From: Kitagawia praeruptora
Taxonomy: Eukaryota > Streptophyta > Magnoliopsida > Apiales > Apiaceae
DNA: 64,000 bases
Reading direction: 5' to 3'
Assembly: GCA_037693485.1 (NCBI GenBank)
Contig: CM075351.1
Coordinates: forward strand, 67,792,001 to 67,856,000
Shown here: positions 20,801 through 30,204 of the stretch, piece after piece
How positions within the stretch are numbered: position 1 is the stretch's first letter
Layout of the letters: the number at the start of each line of letters is the position of its first letter
The notes under the pieces: generated by a model
Told to the model about the DNA's origin: nothing
What the model saw: only the letters and a program-made list of their open reading frames with translations
Databases searched by the model: none
Position numbers and translations under genes: made by a program

Positions 20801-21492
20801 GTGACTCGAAACGGTTGAATCTCATCAGCTTCATCAACAGTTAAACCAGGAACACATGCATTGAACAGAAGTTGACAAAATCTAGCAAAGTAAACTGTAG
20901 TAGATTCTGACAACTTATCACCCAAATTCATTAAGACATATCTACCAAAATCAAAATTACTACCATAGAGTAGAGAATACCCAATTTGTAGACTGTCCAT
21001 GGGAATAGCATCCCAGTTGGTGACCTTCTTCTGGAATGTCCTGGTAATACAATCAAAGAAGAAATTCCACTCTTTTCTCAAGTTCGGCCGCCTCACACTG
21101 CCCAGCTTGGCAAGTGATTCCATGTAACCAATCTCTGTGAGCATTTCCCTCAGATTTTGCTCAGAGACAACAGCATATGAAGTATGTGTGTCGAAATCCA
21201 TGACATCACGAACAGTTTGTGGAGTAATCACAAACTCTTGTTCTTCATGAGAGAAGATGATAGATGGAGTTCCAGTCTCTCCTCCTTCTATATATCTTGA
21301 ATTTTGCCAGAAGTTAACAACTTGGGAAGCAGATAGAGTAGCCGGTTCAACCAGCGCTTGCCCAATTTCAGAATCTCGAAGAAAATTTTGCATAAGATGA
21401 AACGGCTCTGGTGCCCGGTCATTCTCAAGTAAAGCTGCATAGTTGTTAGGCACAAAACGTAGACCAAAGACAGTGAAAGGTTTAGTTGCCAT
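17863..21492 (-). CDS. Third ORF of Sire-A (envelope-position protein, 1209 aa)
   Basis: Intact ORF after pol. I take the ATG at 21492 (TTCAATGGCAACT, a good plant context) as the start, because the further 27 open codons lack an ATG. Order: a conserved globular N-terminus (about 1-260, with LRKEWNFFFD and SLLYGSNFDF blocks shared with Sire-C); a proline/glutamine-rich stretch (about 265-355); basic PKPKRKKHT; AKRRRLIMTDSDDE (about 406-419, NLS-like plus SUMO-interaction-like); an acidic region; a coiled coil (about 665-755); then a lysine-rich region and a conserved C-terminus. I see no signal peptide or transmembrane helix. Sirevirus ORFs at this position are called 'env-like', but the sequence suggests a nuclear or cytoplasmic accessory protein. 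The function is unknown. Confidence 0.85.
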   Translation of the reverse strand: MATKPFTVFGLRFVPNNYAALLENDRAPEPFHLMQNFLRDSEIGQALVEPATLSASQVVNFWQNSRYIEGGETGTPSIIFSHEEQEFVITPQTVRDVMDFDTHTSYAVVSEQNLREMLTEIGYMESLAKLGSVRRPNLRKEWNFFFDCITRTFQKKVTNWDAIPMDSLQIGYSLLYGSNFDFGRYVLMNLGDKLSESTTVYFARFCQLLFNACVPGLTVDEADEIQPFRVTKRIFTDMSNKDVGKDLPPLALPLALQNFVNQPQDTDTQQPEPQQPEPQPMPEPLATDRTENIPSQPTQTPEPTPTTTEQPMSPPTQTEPQTQPDQVNTEPTNPVSTTHSQPPPKPKRKKHTAINTERAKAKQSTPKAVYSRRFIQRANRPSPPLVEESSSESSSEAAEQVAVPQAKRRRLIMTDSDDEHVEEAQEKISFDIPTGEPEVIIEPVIPESEVEVAEPEVDKVQDNEDARDVLSPMEEFAETPMSFNHEASPPPLMEVTLSIDTGVADGPTVVLEDTVVASHTELNSDANHISVHGEEVDKPEKVLSSEQTPVDKGKQVAQEPIVAQEPIAAPEPSPSVASTSESMSDSVEANSTGFNQPQNQPDGQKTGAKPDFAGPSVNEIDDGYLAKQTAEWYKSECIFPPGRAAMFLEVNSKKIKNPEIFTCLQGTVIQIKTLNNRFDDTQKSIIDLRTEVATHEEKAQLANAKLFQQFAKAQSNLNDRLSTVEKNQTLLAEKVDSIANSLELITSILIQDGDDVKKGERVSKTKCKKDQTLSKKDHLDDEGTNADKGLRNENLRQGHGRSSRSKPNLVLESNTQSTSGSRPRDLSFSDNPQTDEELAAKLFREENAEATLEDIQAEEKLLQKEHLKAVKSKKVKKVVKASKPAKPVMKGIVIKEKLSGIQEEEEEDTGKLVRKSSLDAKLKLKGKVDEESKGKMIVTTSVATQVVQTQSKLLPGFSRAKIPVEEGAGVTGGYQHNIACSGKPPGRNTSGLGSRRDLRVGNSPRDPSALVSLGSGITQENLDKLESVQVVHQRSLDIHFLLYFMADGSVYRVNEEAIKLKLFEELQYVLHIFRVRNQRTQLIANSIREYMLKAKVATGTKSAEKYVPKYRDWNGNLIEMQKGTTRLKTDLGITVLDFNVKSEELKYIRLGNEMRRNKIYDLRAAIFQTDENDPELREIKQAMEIELENAERRLLIDYLRTTPDLEEVR

Positions 21493-23400
21493 TGAATCAA
21501 GAAATAAGTAAGAATCAACTGTGAAAAGGTTTTGCAAGAAAGGTGTTTGTGAAAATGCCAAAATGAAAAACAAAGATGTTCTCTGTTTTGGTAAAGTGAA
21601 TACGTGTGGATAAAAATGATTGTGGCAAAAAGTAATTTGAGTTGTAGTTAAAAACTAAACTCAAACGTTTTTACTTGAAAACACGCAACTGTTCCCTTGA
21701 AAAGTGTAAAAAGGAGACATAATGATGAGTGAGTGGGACAGGTGTCACACATGCAACGGTTCACTTAATATCCAAAATTTTCAAATTACCTTAATGAAAA
21801 TATACCTTAGAGTACATAGCACAATCAATCAGTATTTATCAAATTTTCAATCTTTATCACAAAAACCCTTTCAAAAACGCACAGTCGTGATTTTCGTGTG
21901 TGAGTAGCAGAGTTTACCAAATCAATTTTTATAGCATCTAATATTTCATAAAATCCATAAATCAAAACAATAAACACTGAATGCACAAACTCTCATATTA
22001 AAAACAGAGTATATGATGAATGCTAAACTCTGTAGTTCCTTAATTACAGAAATCTGAATATCCCTGTTCCAGTTTATGATCATGATTATCCACGTAAGCA
22101 CACAGTCATTAAAGACAAAAAGATCAGGAGATAAACATCAAAGCATCATTCAGTGAGTTACATGTCAAGGATTGTCTCACAAACTCTCACATCACACAAG
22201 TGTTTAGGTGAAGTGTTTACTCTCAGATTCAATCAGTAAAAGCAGATACTACCATAAGCTTGAAAGTCCACCAAATCTACACCACTTCGATTACATATAT
22301 GCACAAATCAAAAGGACTTTGTTCAGGGTTGTAATTGAGTGATATCAAACAGATGAGAAGAGATGTTTTCGAAAGAGAATTCCGAACTGAACAATTTATT
22401 TGATCAAAATGTTCAGTCAAATGGTTAGTACATTTTTGTACAAGATGATCAGTATATATACATTTTTTTTTTTTTTTTTATTGACATATATATATATATA
22501 CTGAGTAAGATATAGTATAAGGAATACTCACCTGCTTGAATCAGATTTAACAAAAGAATATAACTGCTCTTAATACTTCAGTATTCAAGAAAATGAGCAG
22601 TTAATTAGGCTCAAAAGGGTTTACTATGGGTCATGTTTATGAACAGAGTTTATGAGCAGTGTTCAAAAATATTTTGAACAGTGTTTGAAGAAATGGTCAA
22701 AAATTGGTTAATCCTAATTGCCTTTGTCATCTTCATGCACACATATATCATGTAGTTCCAAAATGGTTTAATGCAAGTTCTAGAGCAACATACTTACTGA
22801 TGAACATCACACAACAATAAAATCTGATTGATATAAAATGTATCAATCACTTATTCGGCTCAAAATCTCACAGGGTTTAGACATGAACTGTTTCTCACCA
22901 AAATAAACAATGACACATCTCAAGTTTTAAAATTTTCACAAGTGCAAACACAGAATCATCAAGAATCAAGTATGATTTGAAAACAGAGTGTCACTAATCA
23001 GAGTTTAGAGTTCATCAATATCAGTATTATTCATGAGAGGCAATGCATACAGTATTCATAGATTCAGAGTTTAGGATCAAATAAACTAAGAGATGCTCTA
23101 AATATGAAACAGTATCATGTTGTGTTAACTTACTGTGCAATTTCTGATTAGATTACAGTGACTCAAAAAGAATCTTGATTTTTCACTGAAAATCATGCTC
23201 TATACATTTTTCTTCATCGGTATTTTCATTCAGACAAAAATCAACTCAGAATTCACAGAGTTTAACAAACGTATTAACAGTGTATGACCAACAATCATGC
23301 TAACAGAGTTTAACTAATAAGGTTCACATAGCACTTTAGCAATTTGCAGAGATATGAGCAACACATTTTATTCAACAGAGTTTGAGTCTAACCAACATGT
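21493..23400. other. Non-coding spacer between pol and third ORF of Sire-A
   Basis: About 1.9 kb with no supported gene, colinear with 2491-4504 in Sire-B. It has a T run plus (TA)n near 22461-22500. It is the densest region for the dispersed octamer: plus-strand CAGAGTTT near 21907, 22641, 22998, 23065, 23257, 23305 and 23375. How the downstream third ORF is expressed (subgenomic promoter or splicing) is not shown by the sequence. Confidence 0.7.
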
Positions 23401-26400
23401 TTAGTCAAAACCAGATACCATCCCTAGTTCATTGACCAGTCTTGTAAATGTTGCTTCACTTAGAGGCTTTGTGAAAACATCTGCTAGTTGTTGATCTGTA
23501 GGCACAAAGTGAAGCTCAATATTGCCTTCCTCTACATGCTCTCTGATAAAGTGATACCTTATGCTGATGTGCTTGGTCATTGAGTGTTGTACTGGATTAC
23601 CTGTCATTGCAATAGCACTTTGATTATCACAGAAAATAGGTATTTTACTATACCTCAACCCATAATCCAGTAGTTGATTCTTCATCCATAAAATCTGTGC
23701 ACAGCAACTACCAGCAGCAATATACTCTGCTTCAGCTGTAGATGTAGATATTGACTTCTGTTTCTTGCTGTACCAAGACACTAGTCTGTCACCAAGAAAT
23801 TAACAACTTCCACTTGTGCTTTTTCTGTCAATCTTACAACCAGCAAAATCTGCATCAGAGTAACCAAGTAGCTTAAAATCTGATTCTCTTGGGTACCAAA
23901 GCCCTAAGGTTACAGTGCCCTTGAGATATTTGAAAATCCTCTTCACAGCTGTTAAATGTGGTTCTCTTGGATCTGCCTGAAATCTTGCACACAGACAGGT
24001 GGCATACATGATATCAGGTCTACTAGCTGTTAAATAAAGTAGAGAACCAATCATCCCTCTGTAGCTTGTCATATCCACTGATGAACCTGTATCTTTGTCC
24101 AGTTTTGTTGCAGTTGCCATGGGAGTTGTTGCAGATGAACAGTCAAGCATGCCAAATTTCTTGAGTAGATTTCTGGTATAGTTTGCTTGATTAATGAAAA
24201 TTCCATCATCTGTTTGCTTCACCTGTAAGCCTAGAAAATAGCTTAACTCTCCCATCATACTCATTTGATATCTAGACTGCATGAGCTTTGCAAATTTCTT
24301 ACAGAGATTATCATTAGTAGATCCAAAAATGATATCATCTACATATATCTGTACTAAGAGCAGGTCATTACCAGATTGAAAGTAAAACAGAGTTTTGTCA
24401 ATAGTACCTCTGTGAAACCCACTTTCTAGCAGAAATTTAGCAAGTGTTTCATACCATGCCCTAGGTGCCTGTTTAAGTCCATACAGTGCCTTGTCTAACC
24501 TGTAGACATGATCTGGATATTTTGGATCTACAAAACCAGGTGGTTGTTCAACAAATACTTCTTCTTCAAGTTTTCCATTCAGAAAAGCACTTTTCACATC
24601 CATTTGAAAAACCTTGAATTTCTTGTGAGAAGCATAGGCAAGAAACATCCTTATTGCCTCCAACCTAGCAACTGGAGCAAATGTTTCATCATAATCTATT
24701 CCTTCCTGTTGTGAATAGCCTTTTGCAACCAGTCTTGCCTTGTTCCTTGTGATCACACCATCACTGTCAGTTTTATTTCTGAAAACCCATTTAGTACCAA
24801 CAATAGATCTGTTCTTTGGCCTTGGTACAAGGGTCCACACCTCATTTCTTTCAAATTCATTTAGCTCTTCTTGCATTGCTGTTATCCAGCCAGCATCTTT
24901 AAGAGCTTCTTCCACTTTCTTTGGCTCAGTTTGTGACAAGAATGCATGAAACAGACATTCATTTGTTGTTGCACTTCTTGTCCTTACTCTTGCATCTGGA
25001 TCACCAATAATTAAATCAGGTGTATGTGACTTAGTCCATTTTCTTGCAGAAGGCAGATTGCTTCTGTCATCATGTGATCCTCCCCCTTGATCCATGCTCT
25101 CCTGATTTTCTTGATGTCTATCTTCATTTTCAGATGCTCCCCCTGAATGTGACTGCTCAGAATTTGAATGATCAGAGTTTGAATCAACAGAGTTTGATTC
25201 AGAATCATCAATTGAGTCACTTTCAGTGTTTGACTTATCACTTTGATGTGATTCTTCATGCTCCCCCTCAACTGGTTCTTCCCTTGTTTCTGATTGAAAA
25301 GTTTCTTCAGTGTTTACCAGTAGAGGTTCAGAATTGACCTCAACAGTGTTTGTCAGATCTGTATCATCCGAGTTTAATAAATCTTCATTTTCAAAGTGCA
25401 GTTGATCATGCTCATTAACATCTTCAAGTCCAGTTATTTTCTTGTCATCAAATGACACATGAATAGACTCCATGATCACTCTGGTTCTCAGATTAAAAAC
25501 TCTGAATGCCTTTGTTGACAGTGGATAGCCAACAAAAATTCCTTCATCTGCCTTTAGGTCAAACTTGGTCAACTGTTCAGGATGAGTCTTCAACACAAAG
25601 CACTTGCATCCAAAAATATGAAAATATTTTAGATTTGGCTTTTTCTTCTTCACCATTTCATATGGTGTTTTACCATGCTTGTTGATCAGAGTTGCATTTT
25701 GAGTAAAACAAGCAGTTTGAACTGCTTCTGCCCAGAAATATGTTGGCAACTTTGCTTCATCTAGCATAGTTCTGGCAGCTTCTATCAAAGTTCTGTTCTT
25801 CCTCTCCACTACACCATTTTGTTGTGGAGTGCCAGGTGCAGAAAACTCTTGTTTGATCCCTTTACTTTTGCAAAATTCTTCCATAGATGAATTCCTGAAC
25901 TCAGTTCCATTGTCACTTCTGATTATCTTCACTTGATGCTCTGACCCTTTATCCAGTTGGATTATATGATCTGCCAGTGTTAAAGCTGTTTCATCCTTCT
26001 TTGCAAGAAAATATACCCATGTGAATCTGGTATATTCATCAACAATGACTAATGCATATTTCTTCTTTCCAAGTGACATGACATTTACTGGTCCAAAAAG
26101 ATCAACATGTAGAAGATGATAAGGATCAACAATTGAAGACTCAGATTTGCTCTTGAAAGAGGTTTTTCTCTGTTTGGCCTTTTGACAAGAATCACACAGG
26201 CCTTCTACATTCAACAATGACTTTGGTAGTCCTCTTGCAAGATCATTCTTTATGAGCTCATTGATGTTGTTCAGATTCAAATGAGAGAGTTTCTTGTGCC
26301 ATTTCCAACTCTCTTCACTGGACATTCTTGTTGACAGACACACTGCTTTGCCATCAGTGTTTGTTGACAACTTTATTTCATAGATGTTGTTGTGTCTGTT

Positions 26401-26715
26401 TCCAACTAGAGCAACTTTCCCTGTAGATTTACTGATCACTTGGCAATATTCAGGCTGAAAATCTACATGATATCCTCTGTCACAGATTTGACTCACAGAT
26501 AGCAAATCATGCTTGAGTCCTGGAACCAGAGCTACATTTGTGATGATGACATTTCCAAGATTAATGTTGCCATATCCCAGTGTATGTCCTATGTTGCCAT
26601 CTCCATAGGAAACTTCTGGGCCAGCTTTCTCTTCATACTCTGATAGCAGGGCTTTATTTCCTGTCATGTGTCCTGAACATCCACTGTCCACGACTAGGGT
26701 ACTGACCCTGGTGCC
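23401..26715 (-). pseudogene. Pol of Sire-A: protease-integrase-RT-RNase H, one stop codon
   Basis: Complete copia-order polyprotein. Counting from the frame opening at 26721: protease DSG at 12-14; pre-integrase zinc residues H142, H147, C176, C179; integrase D207, D270, E306 (D-D-35-E); an acidic, serine-rich linker about 440-560; reverse transcriptase with YVDD at 793-796; RNase H from about 905 to the end (AEAEYIAAGS, FCDNQSA). A single TAA at 23800-23802 replaces the CAA kept in Sire-B and truncates RNase H. There is no ATG upstream of the protease DSG, so pol cannot start on its own with protease intact. It lies in a different frame from gag. All other catalytic residues are present. 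Reaction: processing, cDNA synthesis and integration of the element. Confidence 0.95.
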
Positions 26716-26734
26716 CTGCAATCACAAACAATCA
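26713..26734 (-). other. Gag/pol junction of Sire-A with splice-acceptor-like site
   Basis: On the minus strand the gag stop TGA (26734-26732) is followed by a T/G-rich run and TTGCAG|GGC, where GGC (26715-26713) is in the pol frame. An ACTAAT branch-point-like motif lies just upstream. The pol frame is offset +1 from gag. Sire-C has TAG, a T-rich run and GTTTGCAG|GGC with a CTAAC motif, but its offset is +2. This looks like an intron acceptor rather than a ribosomal frameshift site; that is inference. Confidence 0.55.
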
Positions 26735-28969
26735 CTGATTATTAGTTTTAAGGATCCAGACTTGCTTGGATCCTTTGGCTTTCTTAAATCTGTTAGCTTT
26801 TGCAGCGGAATTTTCATTAACAGAGTTTAAGCTAACTTTTTCAGAGTTTACATTTGCAGAGTTTACTTTAACCCATTTCAAATTTGGCTTGGGTTCATAG
26901 TAATTATAATAAATAGCATGATAATCTCTGCAAGTGTAAATAGAATGCCAAGTACTTCCACAGTGTTTGCATAAAGTCTGTGGTCTAGTTCTCACATAAT
27001 CATTCTTTACTGCAGTTTTAGAAGGTAAAGAATTAATGTTCTTATTCTTACTGCAGAAACTAGCAAGATGATTAGTGCTACCACAATTAAAGCATGTTTT
27101 CCTGGGAGCTAATGAAGCAAGCATTGGCTTAATTCCTGAGGTTATGCCTACCTTTCCATTTCTGTTTTTCTTAGGCATACTCTGTTTGTTGACAGATTTT
27201 ATCTCCTTAAGCTTATGCTTGAGTTGTTTATCTGTCATTAAGCCAATGTTAGCCTCTTTAACAAAAGTTTTAGCATATGACTCTTTAACAGCCTTTTTCT
27301 GTGCTTCAGTCTTAGGTCCACCTGTTCCCATGACATTACCCTCAGATGAACAATATGGTCTTACTTTTACCTTATTTTCAAATCTAAGTTCATCTCCTAC
27401 AGAGTAACCTAGACCTACTGTATCTGACTGAAACACTTCTTGAGTGTCTTTACCAGAGTGTGTCCAAGTTTTAATGATGTGTTTACTATCCTCCAATTCT
27501 GATTCTAGTTGCTTATACTTACCTAGCAACTCCTGTTCAATAAACACTGCATCATCTCTCTCTTTTTGAATTTTATTCATGTTCTCTAGCTGTTCCTCAA
27601 CAATTTTATTTCTTTCTTTGAGTTGAGTACACTCAGACTTTATCCTCTCATTTTCTAAGGTCTGATCTCTATAACTGATATGCAATGCTTTAAGATAAAT
27701 TCTTAATTCAGTTATATTATCAGTGTTATAAGCATAAGTGGTTGGAGGTACCTTGAGATCATCATTTTCAGTCTGAGTAGTAGCCATGAGAGCATAGTTG
27801 ACTTCCTCATCTGAATCTGAAGTGTCTGCCCAATCTCTGCCTTTGGTGTAGAGTGCCTTTTCAGTTTTACCCTTCTTGCACTCTGGAGCATAGTGTCCCA
27901 TCTCCTTACACTTGTAGCATTGAATCTCAGACTTATCTTTCTTTCCAGATTTGAAGTCCTTTCCCTCAGCTTTCTTGAAATTCTTCTTGTCAGACTTTGA
28001 GTAGTCCCTTGAGAATCTCTTTCCTTTCTTGAAGTTCTTGTAACCCATCTTCTTGAAGGTCTTTACCATCAATGCAGCCATTTGCATCATCTCTTCATCA
28101 TCTTCAGAATCAGATGAACCATCTGTGTTTGAGTCAACATCAGTGTTTGATGACTCATTCTCTGAATGGATGACTAAAGCTTTCCCTTTTTCCTTTCTCC
28201 TTGATGCCTCCTTCTTTGATGGTTTCTCCTCAACCTTGAGTGCAACAGATTTTGACTTTCTACTTGTTCTTTTGTTTCTCTGCTCCAATTCCAATTCATG
28301 GGTTTTGAGCAGCCCATAAATTTCATCAATCTCTGTTTCACCAAGTTCATAATTATCTCTTATAGTGGTTGTTTTCACGTCCCACTTTTCAGGTAGAGAG
28401 AGAAGAAATTTGAGATTTGAATCTTCCAAATCATACTCTTTATTCACCAATGACAAATCATTGAGCAGTTTACAGAATCTGTCAAATGTTTCTGTCATGG
28501 TTTCATCAGATTTTGCCTCAAAATGCTCATACTCCTGTGTGAGTATGTTCCTTCTGTTTTTCTTAATTGCAGGAGTTCCCTGACATCTAACCTCAAGTGC
28601 ATCCCATATCTCCTTTGCAGTTGTGCAGTTTATCATTTTATTAGACATAACATTGTCTAATGCACTGTGAAGTAAATGCCTTACCTTCGCATCCTTTGCA
28701 ATAGATGAAAGATCCTCAGCAGATAGATCTTTCTTCTCTTTTGGTATGACTTTTGGTTCCTCACCAGCAGCAGCAGCAGATAACTTTGTAGGTTTGTGAG
28801 GACCTTCATAAATTCTGTCCAGATATTCTGGATCTGTAGCCTCCAGAAACATGGTCATCTTCACCTTCCAAATTGCATACTCTAATGGCCTCAGGATAGG
28901 AACCCTAATTGTTTCATACCTACTAACAGTAGTAGGAGCTTTCTCATTTGGTGGAGGTATCTCTGCCAT
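26732..28969 (-). CDS. Gag of Sire-A (745 aa)
   Basis: Intact structural protein that forms the particle and binds the element RNA. It starts at the ATG at 28969 (MAEIPPPNEKAP), about 50 bases from the primer site. A UBN2-type copia gag domain covers about residues 15-230. A lysine- and acid-rich stretch leads to CCHC knuckle 1 (CYKCKEMGHYAPEC, 351-364). A coiled-coil-like region spans 430-495. Knuckle 2 (CFNCGSTNHLASFC) is at 626-639 and knuckle 3 (CKHCGSTWHSIYTC) at 667-680. Most copia gags have one knuckle, so this long gag with three is unusual. It ends TGA at 26732, followed by pol in another frame. Confidence 0.95.
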   Translation of the reverse strand: MAEIPPPNEKAPTTVSRYETIRVPILRPLEYAIWKVKMTMFLEATDPEYLDRIYEGPHKPTKLSAAAAGEEPKVIPKEKKDLSAEDLSSIAKDAKVRHLLHSALDNVMSNKMINCTTAKEIWDALEVRCQGTPAIKKNRRNILTQEYEHFEAKSDETMTETFDRFCKLLNDLSLVNKEYDLEDSNLKFLLSLPEKWDVKTTTIRDNYELGETEIDEIYGLLKTHELELEQRNKRTSRKSKSVALKVEEKPSKKEASRRKEKGKALVIHSENESSNTDVDSNTDGSSDSEDDEEMMQMAALMVKTFKKMGYKNFKKGKRFSRDYSKSDKKNFKKAEGKDFKSGKKDKSEIQCYKCKEMGHYAPECKKGKTEKALYTKGRDWADTSDSDEEVNYALMATTQTENDDLKVPPTTYAYNTDNITELRIYLKALHISYRDQTLENERIKSECTQLKERNKIVEEQLENMNKIQKERDDAVFIEQELLGKYKQLESELEDSKHIIKTWTHSGKDTQEVFQSDTVGLGYSVGDELRFENKVKVRPYCSSEGNVMGTGGPKTEAQKKAVKESYAKTFVKEANIGLMTDKQLKHKLKEIKSVNKQSMPKKNRNGKVGITSGIKPMLASLAPRKTCFNCGSTNHLASFCSKNKNINSLPSKTAVKNDYVRTRPQTLCKHCGSTWHSIYTCRDYHAIYYNYYEPKPNLKWVKVNSANVNSEKVSLNSVNENSAAKANRFKKAKGSKQVWILKTNNQ

Positions 28970-29017
28970 TGATTGCTATTGTGTTTGGATCTTTAACTGT
29001 AATAAAGTAACAGATTT

Positions 29018-29030
29018 GGCTCTGATACCA
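29018..29030 (-). other. tRNA-iMet primer-binding site of Sire-A
   Basis: The minus strand reads TGGTATCAGAGCC, two bases inside the 5' LTR. This is the minus-strand DNA primer site shared by most copia elements. Confidence 0.95.
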
Positions 29031-29032
29031 CT

Positions 29033-29630
29033 TGTTAGGTCGATTACACAATAAATAATCAAGAACTGTATAAATAAGTAACAAGAACACACGTTTTAAC
29101 TCTTTAAAACTGTTTGGAATTAATAATTCCTCTCTCGGTGATGTAAAGTATCACAGAGAGCTGCTTAGGTTACAAGAATGATATTCGTTCACGATGGATA
29201 CCCTTCTAGGGTTAACCTAACTGTATTTATAAGATATACAGCTACGTACAATCGTAAATTGATTCTCCTAAAATTAAGCTATACAATTGATATCAATTAC
29301 GATTGCTACACGTCTTCTAAGTCAACTCGATCTCTTTGACAGCTATCCAATCTTCAAAGATATCGCTTCCATATTAATATTAAATTAATCTTCAAACTCT
29401 GTTGACTTGTAGACGCTTCCAGTAAACAGACTTTAGCAAACTCTGCTCTCTAACGCTAACAGTGTTTGCGCTTCCATGTATTCAGCTATCAGTGTTTACG
29501 CTTTCCCCTGTCAGCGTTTGCGCTTCCAGCAATCAGCGTATACTCAAACACTGCTTTCAATAACAAGTTAAACTCTCTTTACCTGAAACACTTAAACACT
29601 GACATTAAATCACATCAATTATATCTAACA
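29033..29630 (-). repeat. 5' LTR of Sire-A
   Basis: 598 bp, TGTTAGGTCG...ATATCTAACA, identical by eye to the 3' LTR. It is followed at 29631-29635 by GAGTA, the target duplication. It drives transcription of the element on the minus strand. Confidence 0.97.
29223..29232 (-). promoter_or_regulatory. TATA box of Sire-A 5' LTR
   Basis: On the minus strand the sequence reads CTTATAAATA, a plausible RNA polymerase II core promoter in the middle of the LTR. It is also present in the Sire-B LTR near 29783-29792. Confidence 0.65.
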
Positions 29631-30199
29631 GAGTAAATAACAAGAACACACGTTTTAGTATTTAAAACTGTTTGGAATTAATAATTCCTCTCTCAGTGAT
29701 GTAAAATATCACAGAGAGCTGCTTAGGTTACAATGAATGATATTCGTTCACGATGGATACCCTTCTAGGGTTAACCTAACTGTATTTATAAGATATACAG
29801 CTACGTACAATCGTTAATTGATTCTCCTATAATTAAGCTATACAATTGATATCAATTACGATTGCTACACGTCTCCCAAGTCAACTCAATCTCTTTGACA
29901 GCTATCCAATCTTCAAAGATATTGCTTCCATATTTATCTTAAATTAATCTTTAATCTTTGTTGACTTGTAGACGCTTCCAGTAGACAGACTTTAACAAAC
30001 TCTGTTGCTCTCCCAGCCAGCAGTGTTTGCGCTTCCTTTTGTCTGCCAGCAGTGTTTGCACTTCCTTCTGTCAGCGTTTGCGCTTCCAGCTGTCAGCGTA
30101 TACTCAAACTCTGCTACGACTGCTTTCATTAACAAGTTAAACTCTTTTTCCCTGTAACACTTAAACACTGACATTAAATCACATCAATTATATCTAACA
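29631..30199 (-). repeat. 5' LTR of Sire-B, second part
   Basis: Starts with the duplicated GAGTA, continues AATAACAAGAACACACG, and ends ATATCTAACA at 30199. It is the continuation of 17066-17109 across the Sire-A insertion. It has extra copies of the CAGTGTTTGCGCTTCC-type repeat relative to Sire-A. The five bases after it, TATGT (30200-30204), should be the target duplication of Sire-B; the other copy is outside the window. Confidence 0.93.
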
Positions 30200-30204
30200 T
30201 ATGT

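Larger units (their letters stand above)
17110..29630 (-). mobile_element. Sire-A, complete young Sirevirus-like Ty1/copia element
   Basis: A full-length 12,521-bp element on the minus strand. It has two 598-bp LTRs that I read as identical, the 5-bp duplication GAGTA at 17105-17109 and 29631-29635, a tRNA-iMet primer site, and GGGGGAGAT as the polypurine tract. Gag (745 aa) and the third ORF (1209 aa from ATG) are open. Pol is open except for one TAA. The element sits in the 5' LTR of its own older relative Sire-B. Identical LTRs mean a very recent insertion, so this is the best candidate in the window for current or recent activity. Confidence 0.97.

Noticed and set aside
17863..21492. True viral envelope gene
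   Set aside because: Despite the position, I see no signal peptide, transmembrane helix or glycoprotein-like cysteine pattern. I keep the neutral name third ORF.
23401..23781. A separate gene downstream of Sire-A pol
   Set aside because: It is in frame with pol and encodes the rest of RNase H. The break is the single TAA at 23800.
29631..30199. Independent solo LTR next to Sire-A
   Set aside because: It joins exactly with 17066-17109 across the Sire-A target duplication, so it is the rest of the Sire-B 5' LTR.
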